Assembly (NCBI GenBank): GCA_028709505.1 | Contig: JAQVWW010000107.1 | Span: forward strand, 1-5,670 | Source: Eubacteriales bacterium | Lineage (GTDB): Bacteria > Bacillota > Clostridia > Christensenellales > UMGS416 | Length of the DNA: 5,670 nucleotides | Direction: 5' to 3' | Shown here: positions 1 through 4,819 of the stretch, in pieces | Layout of the letters: the number at the start of each line of letters is the position of its first letter | How positions within the stretch are numbered: the stretch's first letter is position 1 | The notes under the pieces: model-generated | The model's database searches: none | What the model saw: the letters and a program-made list of their open reading frames with translations, nothing else | Told to the model about the DNA's origin: nothing | Position numbers and translations under genes: made by a program

Positions 1-215
1 TTGCGCGATTTAATTTCAATCAGCTGCGCCGCCATTTCCAAAAATTCGCTGCTCCGGTCCATATCCACGCCGTTGAGCTGCGCAATGTAGACCAGAAACT
101 GATCGGTTATTTCGCCAATGAAGATATCGCGGATGTCCACTTGCGCCTTGGAGACCAAATGAAGCAGCAAATCCAGCGGGCCGTCGAATGCATCCACCGA
201 CACATGATATGCCAA
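1..215 (-). CDS. scpA: Segregation and condensation protein A, N-terminal part (3' end outside window)
   Basis: ScpA is the kleisin subunit of the bacterial Smc-ScpAB complex, which loads near the origin and helps organise and segregate the chromosome. Its N-terminal region contacts the Smc neck, the middle binds ScpB and the C-terminal winged helix binds the Smc head; only the first part is present. The 71 visible codons carry the family's opening signature FDGPLDLLLHL at residues 10-20, then a VDIRDIFIGEITDQF stretch at 26-40 and the EFLEMAAQLIEIKSR helix at 57-71. I chose the TTG at 215-213 because an AGGGTGA ribosome binding site lies four bases upstream and the signature then starts at the usual distance from the N-terminus. 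The nearby ATG is out of frame. The reading frame is open through base 1. It appears to have its own promoter and not to be part of the mbl transcript. The identification is firm; the exact start is slightly less so. Confidence 0.93.
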   Translation of the reverse strand, partial: MAYHVSVDAFDGPLDLLLHLVSKAQVDIRDIFIGEITDQFLVYIAQLNGVDMDRSSEFLEMAAQLIEIKSR

Positions 216-219
216 AGAA

Positions 220-226
220 TCACCCT
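220..226 (-). promoter_or_regulatory. Ribosome binding site of scpA, decides the TTG start
   Basis: The minus strand reads AGGGTGA, a close match to the 3' end of Firmicutes 16S rRNA, four bases before the TTG codon. No ATG in the scpA frame lies near it, so it supports a non-AUG start. Confidence 0.65.
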
Positions 227-243
227 TTCCCAAACCTTCATTT

Positions 244-272
244 ATTATAAAGGAGCCCCCGAGGCAAAGCAA
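244..272 (-). promoter_or_regulatory. Vegetative (sigma-A type) promoter for scpA
   Basis: On the minus strand a perfect -10 hexamer TATAAT (249-244) follows a TTGCTT -35-like hexamer (272-267) with exactly 17 bases between them. The expected transcription start, near base 237, would give a leader of about 22 bases that includes the AGGGTGA ribosome binding site. The -35 matches consensus only at its TTG, so the strength rests mainly on the -10. The hexamers and spacing are seen directly; promoter activity is inferred. Confidence 0.7.
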
Positions 273-278
273 GGCGAG

Positions 279-340
279 AAAAAAGACACCCCGCTCGGCG
301 GCGGAAAAGCCTTTTTCTAGGCCGTCACGCTCCGCCGAAC
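279..340 (-). terminator. Possible second, weak terminator hairpin upstream of scpA
   Basis: On the minus strand a 9-base arm (340-332) can pair, with one G-U, with 301-293. The intervening loop contains a smaller hairpin of GGCCT with AGGCT (323-319 with 312-308) followed by four Ts. A run of six Ts lies at 284-279, eight bases beyond the outer stem, which is farther than in a typical intrinsic terminator. It could be a back-up to the strong mbl terminator at 403-428 or simply GC-rich inverted sequence. Low confidence. Confidence 0.3.
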
Positions 341-402
341 CCAAAGACGGTCAATATCCTTTCGCAACAGATTACCAAACGACGCAAGGCCTTCCTGCAA
401 AC

Positions 403-428
403 AAAAAGACGGCATTGCTGCCGCCTTT
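403..428 (-). terminator. Rho-independent terminator of mbl
   Basis: Read on the minus strand, 13 bases after the mbl stop, the arms GGCGGCA (425-419) and TGCCGTC (414-408) pair over seven positions with one G-U wobble. They close a GCAA tetraloop of the GNRA class. Three further A-T pairs can extend the stem, and a T-run (407-403, then G and Ts) follows at once. Stem, stable loop and U-tract make a textbook intrinsic terminator. Confidence 0.87.
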
Positions 429-441
429 GTAACGTTTTGGG

Positions 442-1488
442 TTAGTCGGCAAAGAAATCTTCGCTTCTGTTGCCCGAAAGATAGAATCGGGTGCCCCGGC
501 CGAAGCTGCTGAGGCTCTCCAGCGCCAGGCCGGTACCAATAGCCACGCAGGATATGGCATCCTCGGCCACAAAGCAAGGCACGCGCGTGTACTGCTGGAT
601 ACGGATGTCGATGCCGTAGAGCAGCGCGCCGCCGCCGGTCATGACGATGCCCCGCTCAAAAATATCCGCCGAAATTTCGGGCGGTGTGCGCTCCAACACC
701 GAGTGGACCGTCTCCAAAATGGCCTGTACCGGCTCTTCCAGTGCCTCTACCATTTCATCGGACGTGACGGTGATGGTCTTGGGCAGGCCGGATATCAGGT
801 TGCGCCCGGTAACCTCCATATACAGCGTCTCCTTGCGGGGAAACGCCGAGCCGATGGTCATCTTCATGTCCTCGGCGGTGCGTTCACCGATGAGCAGGTT
901 GTGTTTCTTGCGCATATAGCGCAGGATGTGTTCATCGAACTTATCGCCGGCCACCTTGATGGAGTCGGACACCACGGAGCTGCCCAGTGACAGCACGGCA
1001 ATATCGGTGGTACCGCCGCCGATGTCCACCACCATGCTGCCGTAAGGGCGGCCGATGTCCAACCCGGCGCCGATGGCAGCGGCGATGGGCTCCTCGATGG
1101 TGGAAGTCTTGCGGGCGCCGGCGTGCAGCGTGGCTTCCTCCACCGAACGGCGCTCCACTTCGGTGACGCCGCTGGGAATGCATACCATGACGCGGGGCTT
1201 AAAGAATAGCCGTTTGCCCAGCACCTTGTTTAAAAAGTGGTTCAACATCATCTCGGTATAGCGATAGTCGGAGATCACGCCGTCCTTCAGCGGTCGAATG
1301 GCTACGATATTGCCGGGGGTCCTGCCCAGCATGCGGCGGGCGTCTTCGCCCACGGCCAGCAACTGGCCGGTGGCTTTTTCAATAGCCACCACCGACGGCT
1401 CGCGCAGTACGATACCCCTTCCTTTTACGTATACCAGCACGCTGGCCGTACCCAAATCAATACCAATATCCTGGCTGCCAAAAAACAT
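442..1488 (-). CDS. mbl: Rod shape-determining protein, MreB/Mbl family actin homologue
   Basis: Bacterial actin that polymerises on the inner face of the membrane and guides sidewall peptidoglycan synthesis. With the start used here the protein has 348 residues, normal for MreB-family proteins. The actin-fold ATP-binding motifs are intact: phosphate-1 loop DIGIDLGTA (7-15), PSGVTEVERR (105-114), EEP with the putative catalytic glutamate (132-134), phosphate-2 loop DIGGGTTD (155-162), and adenosine motif MTGGGALL (283-290). The reading frame extends 18 codons further to an ATG at 1542. I prefer the ATG at 1488 because family members usually begin a few residues before DIGIDLGTA and a GAGGAGAG lies upstream, whereas the 1542 ATG has no clear ribosome binding site. 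The gene has its own promoter and terminator. Position next to the spoIID-spoIIQ block suggests Mbl, but MreB, Mbl and MreBH cannot be told apart from one sequence; the symbol is a positional guess. Confidence 0.93.
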   Translation of the reverse strand: MFFGSQDIGIDLGTASVLVYVKGRGIVLREPSVVAIEKATGQLLAVGEDARRMLGRTPGNIVAIRPLKDGVISDYRYTEMMLNHFLNKVLGKRLFFKPRVMVCIPSGVTEVERRSVEEATLHAGARKTSTIEEPIAAAIGAGLDIGRPYGSMVVDIGGGTTDIAVLSLGSSVVSDSIKVAGDKFDEHILRYMRKKHNLLIGERTAEDMKMTIGSAFPRKETLYMEVTGRNLISGLPKTITVTSDEMVEALEEPVQAILETVHSVLERTPPEISADIFERGIVMTGGGALLYGIDIRIQQYTRVPCFVAEDAISCVAIGTGLALESLSSFGRGTRFYLSGNRSEDFFAD

Positions 1489-1498
1489 TTGTTTGAAA

Positions 1499-1506
1499 CT
1501 CTCCTC
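1499..1506 (-). promoter_or_regulatory. Probable ribosome binding site for the inner mbl start
   Basis: The minus strand reads GAGGAGAG here. The AGGAG core ends 12 bases before the ATG at 1488, a rather long but usable spacing. The outer ATG at 1542 is preceded only by TAGATGAAGAT, which has little Shine-Dalgarno character. This is the main nucleotide argument for the shorter protein. Confidence 0.5.
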
Positions 1507-1569
1507 AATTTGATAAAGCTTATCGGCTAGTAAAAACTGCATATCTTCATCTACACAATCTGTTATTTC

Positions 1570-1599
1570 ATTTTATTACTATCTGCCCTGGATAGTCAA
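1570..1599 (-). promoter_or_regulatory. Vegetative (sigma-A type) promoter for mbl
   Basis: The minus strand carries TTGACT (1599-1594) and TAAAAT (1575-1570), each one mismatch from consensus, separated by 18 bases. A/T-rich sequence lies immediately upstream. A start near base 1563 would leave a leader of about 20 bases to the ATG at 1542 or about 75 to the ATG at 1488. With the spoIIQ terminator just upstream, it suggests mbl is transcribed on its own in growing cells. Confidence 0.75.
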
Positions 1600-1640
1600 C
1601 CTTATATTAAGCAAAATACACGGTAAGAAATGCTATTTTG

Positions 1641-1666
1641 AACGAAACGGGCCGCATGCGGCCCGT
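1641..1666 (-). terminator. Terminator of the spoIIQ transcript, 20-base perfect palindrome
   Basis: Bases 1647-1666 are a perfect palindrome, able to form an 8-base-pair GC-rich stem (ACGGGCCG with CGGCCCGT) over a CATG loop. It lies eight bases after the spoIIQ stop codon. On the minus strand it is followed by TTCGTT and then an A-rich stretch, so the U-tract is interrupted. The plus-strand flank has no T-run. Position and stem strength favour termination of minus-strand transcription. Confidence 0.68.
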
Positions 1667-1674
1667 AGTGGCAT

Positions 1675-2418
1675 CTATTGTATAAAATACTCTTCGCTGT
1701 TGATGGCGACGCCATTTTTCTTCATTTCGAAGTGCAGATGCAGGCCGTCTTCGGCTTCACAAGGGATGGTTCCGCCGGCTTTTGCCAGCACCTGCCCCTG
1801 TTTGACCTCGGTGCCGGTCTTCAGTGCGCCGGTATCTTTAAGCCCGGCATACAGGCTGGTTAAGCCGTCGGCATGCTTCACCTCCACGCAGCTGCCCCAC
1901 AAAAGGTCGTTGTATACGGCGTTTATCGTGCCGTCCAGCACGCATAGAACATCGTCGCCGTCACTTACGGCAAAGTCCACGCCGCCATGGGTCTGCCACT
2001 GGTTGAGCGTCTCCGAATACAGCAGCTTATCGACGGCAAAGTTCTTTTTTACCGTACCCGCCACCGGCTTTACCATCTTGGGAATGGCGCCGGGCGCGGT
2101 CGGGTCGTTGGTTTGGGCAACGCCCTGGGCTGTGGGCGCGGGCGTCGTAGCCGGCGAAGCTGTCTTTTGCACGTCGTCCAGCCGTTCGGATAGATCGGTG
2201 CCCGACTGCGTGTCATCGTTTTGTACGATGGCCGGCGGCGTGTTCTGGGCGTCGGGCTGTTTGCCCCAGAAGTCGTCGTTGGTGAACAGCCACGTGCCGC
2301 CTATGATGACGGCGCAGCCACCCAGCGCAACCAGCACCCCGTACTTGTTGAAGAAGGCCGACAGGTTATTATTTTTACCGGAAAATTGATTTTTGTTGCC
2401 GGAATTATTGTTTGTCAT
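1675..2418 (-). CDS. spoIIQ: SpoIIQ-type stage II sporulation protein, M23/LytM domain
   Basis: In Bacillus and Clostridioides, SpoIIQ is made in the forespore, crosses its membrane once and joins SpoIIIAH across the septum to form the channel needed for engulfment and later forespore gene expression. The 247-residue product fits: polar N-terminus rich in N, K and S (1-24), one membrane helix (about 27-46), a P/T/A/Q-rich linker (about 55-112), then a LytM fold from about 116 to the end. Both zinc motifs are present: H144-x3-D148 and H227-x-H229 within HLHFE. The ATG at 2418 is chosen because GGAGGTG lies six bases before it; an apparent upstream GTG at 2427 falls inside that ribosome binding site. 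It follows spoIID by 51 bases, and that gap holds a possible forespore promoter. The family is certain. The SpoIIQ role rests on context, the N-terminal anchor and length; an ordinary M23 cell-wall peptidase is the alternative. Confidence 0.88.
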   Translation of the reverse strand: MTNNNSGNKNQFSGKNNNLSAFFNKYGVLVALGGCAVIIGGTWLFTNDDFWGKQPDAQNTPPAIVQNDDTQSGTDLSERLDDVQKTASPATTPAPTAQGVAQTNDPTAPGAIPKMVKPVAGTVKKNFAVDKLLYSETLNQWQTHGGVDFAVSDGDDVLCVLDGTINAVYNDLLWGSCVEVKHADGLTSLYAGLKDTGALKTGTEVKQGQVLAKAGGTIPCEAEDGLHLHFEMKKNGVAINSEEYFIQ

Positions 2419-2424
2419 CGCAAA

Positions 2425-2431
2425 CACCTCC
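2425..2431 (-). promoter_or_regulatory. Ribosome binding site of spoIIQ, decides the start
   Basis: GGAGGTG on the minus strand, six bases before the ATG at 2418, is near-perfect. It excludes the in-frame GTG that overlaps it as the start codon. Confidence 0.85.
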
Positions 2432-2436
2432 GGCCA

Positions 2437-2466
2437 TAGTATTGACCCGGCGTCAAAAACGCATAC
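2437..2466 (-). promoter_or_regulatory. Candidate forespore (sigma-F/sigma-G type) promoter for spoIIQ
   Basis: On the minus strand GTATG (2466-2462) is followed after 15 bases by GTCAATACTA (2446-2437). Against the B. subtilis sigma-F pattern GYWTA-15-GgNNANAMTR, the -10 fits at every strongly conserved position except the weak second g, and the -35 fits four of five. The same bases also suit sigma-G: GTATG as gHATR, then AATACTA after 18 bases. In B. subtilis spoIIQ is forespore-expressed. The weak point is spacing: transcription would start at about the ribosome binding site, leaving a leader of only some 13-15 bases. Motif match is seen; function is inferred. Confidence 0.45.
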
Positions 2467-2469
2467 GCC

Positions 2470-3507
2470 TTATTTCACATAATTCCAAATTTCATCCAGC
2501 TCAATGCCGGTGTAATAGTATTTTAAGATCTCGGCATACGTGTTGCCCTCGCGGGCCATGGCGTCGGCGCCCACCTGGCTCATGCCCACGCCGTGGCCGT
2601 AGCCGACGGTATGAAAGGTGATTTGGCCGCCGCTGACGGTAAACGTAAAATTGGCCGAGTTTAACCCCAGCGCCCGGCGCACTTCTACGCCGCTGACGGT
2701 AACGCCGCCCACGCGTATCTGCTCAATACGGCCGCTGTCGTAACGCTTTACGATGGACAGCTGCCCGGACAGCTTATCGGCCGTCACTTTGGCGTCTTGA
2801 AAGCGTTCGTTGAGCAACTGCGCCGCTTCTTTTAACGTAAAGGACTTATCGTCGTGGAATTTTGAGCTGTCCTCCTCGCCGGGGCTTTCTACGCTGCGCA
2901 GATACGGCAGCGCCTGCGAAAATACGTGCTCGACGTCCTCGGTCATGCCGCCGCTGGTGGAATGGAACAGAACCGTAATGGGCTGGCCCTGGTAAGTGAG
3001 AATTTCGTTCTGCGTGGAATATACGCTATAGCGAATTTTCTCCTCGTTGGCACCGAAGCCGTCCCCCCAGCGGGTCTTGCGCTGCTCCGGGCTGGCATAG
3101 GCCTGGCAGTGGTTGGATTGGTCGCAGACGTCGGCTCCTTCGTGGGCCGAACAGCCGCTTGAAATTTTGTTTTTGACGCAATAGGTGCGGGCGGCCACGG
3201 CCTGGGCGCGCAGCGCCCCCATCTGGTACGTGGCCGGCATTTCAGCTGCCACAACGCCCACCAAGTATTCATCCAGCAGCATCTCGACCACTTTGCCCTG
3301 GCCGCTGTCGTACATCTGTATGCGCAGCTGATCTTGGATGGGCGTCGTGGTGATAGGCGCGTATGTCACAACCGGAGCGAGGCGGTTTTCTTTTATTGTG
3401 GGCTGCTCCAGTAAAATCAGCGGGCAGGCCAGCACTAGGATCAACAAAGTCAACACCAAATGGACGTAGAACGTGACGGGGGTGGCCCGCCGTATCCGGT
3501 AACGCAT
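2470..3507 (-). CDS. spoIID: Stage II sporulation protein D, septal peptidoglycan lytic transglycosylase
   Basis: SpoIID is a mother-cell membrane protein that cuts glycan strands stripped of their stem peptides, working with SpoIIM and SpoIIP to drive engulfment. The 345-residue product is full length. It has a short basic N-terminus (MRYRIRR), a membrane helix at about 11-33, then the extracytoplasmic SpoIID/LytB fold. The likely catalytic glutamate is E89 in VVAAEMPA, corresponding to E88 of the B. subtilis protein. A Cys/His cluster of the kind that binds zinc in SpoIID follows: C119, H122, C128, H133, C134, ending in CQAY. FHSTSGGMTEDVEHVF (181-196) and GYGHGVGMSQVGADAMA (302-318) are further family signatures. 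An AGGTGA site lies four bases before the ATG. It starts 21 bases after murA with no terminator between, so it may be read both from murA and from a mother-cell promoter inside the murA 3' end. Confidence 0.96.
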   Translation of the reverse strand: MRYRIRRATPVTFYVHLVLTLLILVLACPLILLEQPTIKENRLAPVVTYAPITTTPIQDQLRIQMYDSGQGKVVEMLLDEYLVGVVAAEMPATYQMGALRAQAVAARTYCVKNKISSGCSAHEGADVCDQSNHCQAYASPEQRKTRWGDGFGANEEKIRYSVYSTQNEILTYQGQPITVLFHSTSGGMTEDVEHVFSQALPYLRSVESPGEEDSSKFHDDKSFTLKEAAQLLNERFQDAKVTADKLSGQLSIVKRYDSGRIEQIRVGGVTVSGVEVRRALGLNSANFTFTVSGGQITFHTVGYGHGVGMSQVGADAMAREGNTYAEILKYYYTGIELDEIWNYVK

Positions 3508-3511
3508 GGCT

Positions 3512-3517
3512 TCACCT
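3512..3517 (-). promoter_or_regulatory. Ribosome binding site of spoIID
   Basis: AGGTGA on the minus strand, four bases before the ATG at 3507, in the 21-base gap after murA. It supports independent initiation of spoIID. Confidence 0.7.
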
Positions 3518-3528
3518 GCTTTGGCAAA

Positions 3529-4818
3529 TTAGTATAGCATTGGGTACTCGTTTCTACTATCCATATGCGTATCGATAATCTTTATGTCGGCCCCCAGCGC
3601 ATTGAGCTTATAGGGCAGGTTTTCATACCCGCGTTCGATGTGTTCAATACCCATGACATCGGTTTCACCCTGGGCGGCCAGCCCGGCCAGCACCAGCGCC
3701 GCGCCGGCCCTTAAGTCGGTGGCCTGCACCCGCGCGCCCCACAGTCCGCGGCAGCCCTGCACGATGGCGCAGCGATCCTGTATGCTGATGTCGGCCCCCA
3801 TCGTGTTGAGTTCGTTGGCGTGCAAAAAGCGGTTTTCAAACACCGTCTCGGTGATGAGACTGGTTCCGCGGCTGATTGCCGCCAGCACCAGTGCCTGCGG
3901 CTGTAAATCGGTGGGAAAGCCCGGCCAGGGCATGGTTTTGATATGCACGGCGTCCAGGGTGCCTTCGCTGCGGACGCGCACACAGTTTTCTTCTTCCCAC
4001 ACCTGCGCGCCGGCTTCGCGCAACTTGGCAAAGACAGGCTTGAGCCATAGGCTACTGGCGCCGCGCAGCGCGACGTCGCCGCCGGTGACGGCGGTGGCAT
4101 ACATGAATGTGCCCGCTTCGATACGGTCGGGTATGGCGCGGTATTCGCAGCCGTCCAGCTCTTTTACGCCCTCTATGGTTAGCATGCAGCTGCCGGCGCC
4201 CTGTATGCGTGCGCCCATCGTGTTTAAAAAGCGGGCCAAATCCTCCACCTCGGGCTCCCGGGCGGCGTTGATGATGGACGTGGTACCCTGGGCCAGCACC
4301 GCCGCCATCATGATATTTTCTGTGGCGCCTACGCTGGGATAATCCAGATAGATGACGTCGCCTTTGAGCCGGGCGCCGTCTATGTTCAGCGCAAAGCCCT
4401 GATCTTTGGCCTTCGCGCCCAGCACGTTTAAGCCTTTGATGTGCATATCCACCGGCCGGCTGCCGATCGAACAGCCGCCGGGAAATGGGATAACGACGCC
4501 GCCTAAGCGGGCCAGCAGCGGCCCCGCGATGAGAAACGAGGCGCGAAAGCGCTGCACGATATCCACCGGCGCAATACAGCTGCGGATGTTGGAACAGCAG
4601 ATGACCCACGTGCGCTGCTGCTCGGTCACCTTTGCGCCCAGCGATTGCAACAGCTTGCGCATCTGGCGCACGTCGGTTAAGTCGGGCACATCGTGCAAAA
4701 TGATCTCTTTTTTACTGAGCAGGCAAGCTGCCAGTATGGGCAGCATGCTGTTTTTAGACGTGCCCACCATCACCTCGCCACTAAGCGGCGGGCTTTGTTG
4801 TACGCGTATCATCTTCAT
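3529..4818 (-). CDS. murA: UDP-N-acetylglucosamine 1-carboxyvinyltransferase
   Basis: Cytoplasmic enzyme that transfers enolpyruvate from phosphoenolpyruvate to UDP-GlcNAc, the first committed step of peptidoglycan synthesis. The 429-residue product has the normal length and every landmark: K22-N23 in the opening GTSKN, the RASFLIAGPLLARLGG segment (92-107), the mobile loop PGGCSIGSRPVD with catalytic C116 and R121, D304 in PGFPTDLQPQ, ETVFENRF (324-331), R370 in TDLRAGAALVLAGL and R396 in HIERGYENLPYKL. The active-site Cys is the form inactivated by fosfomycin; Cys-to-Asp variants are naturally resistant. I start at the ATG at 4818, one base after the ywmB-like stop and seven bases after GGTGAT. 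Another ATG two codons later (4812) is possible. Upstream in-frame sequence overlaps the neighbouring gene and lacks homology. Many Firmicutes have two MurA paralogues; the context with spoIID points to the MurAA type. Confidence 0.97.
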   Translation of the reverse strand: MKMIRVQQSPPLSGEVMVGTSKNSMLPILAACLLSKKEIILHDVPDLTDVRQMRKLLQSLGAKVTEQQRTWVICCSNIRSCIAPVDIVQRFRASFLIAGPLLARLGGVVIPFPGGCSIGSRPVDMHIKGLNVLGAKAKDQGFALNIDGARLKGDVIYLDYPSVGATENIMMAAVLAQGTTSIINAAREPEVEDLARFLNTMGARIQGAGSCMLTIEGVKELDGCEYRAIPDRIEAGTFMYATAVTGGDVALRGASSLWLKPVFAKLREAGAQVWEEENCVRVRSEGTLDAVHIKTMPWPGFPTDLQPQALVLAAISRGTSLITETVFENRFLHANELNTMGADISIQDRCAIVQGCRGLWGARVQATDLRAGAALVLAGLAAQGETDVMGIEHIERGYENLPYKLNALGADIKIIDTHMDSRNEYPMLY

Positions 4819-4819
4819 G

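Noticed and set aside
317..577. 86-codon minus-strand frame spanning the end of mbl and its terminator
   Set aside because: It runs across the terminator hairpin and the mbl 3' end in the wrong frame, and its product resembles no protein family.
1601..1611. Short inverted repeat CTTA-TAT-TAAG just upstream of the mbl -35
   Set aside because: Four-base arms in A/T-rich sequence are expected by chance. It is better seen as part of an A/T-rich upstream promoter region.
1700..2389. 229-codon open frame on the plus strand opposite spoIIQ
   Set aside because: It lies wholly within a well-supported minus-strand gene. Its product is compositionally odd (S, P, A rich) with no recognisable motif, and it is a typical shadow frame in GC-rich coding DNA.
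2419..2427. Earlier GTG start for spoIIQ
   Set aside because: The GTG is part of the GGAGGTG ribosome binding site that serves the ATG at 2418.
2628..2702. 15-base direct repeat (cgccgctgacggtaa at 2628-2642 and 2688-2702), exactly 60 bases apart
   Set aside because: Both copies encode a Thr-Val-Ser-Gly turn in the same frame of spoIID. Similar codon choice for the same tetrapeptide explains it without a duplication.
3638..4342. 234-codon open frame on the plus strand opposite murA
   Set aside because: It is antisense to a fully conserved murA, with no ribosome binding site or family resemblance that I can see. A shadow frame.
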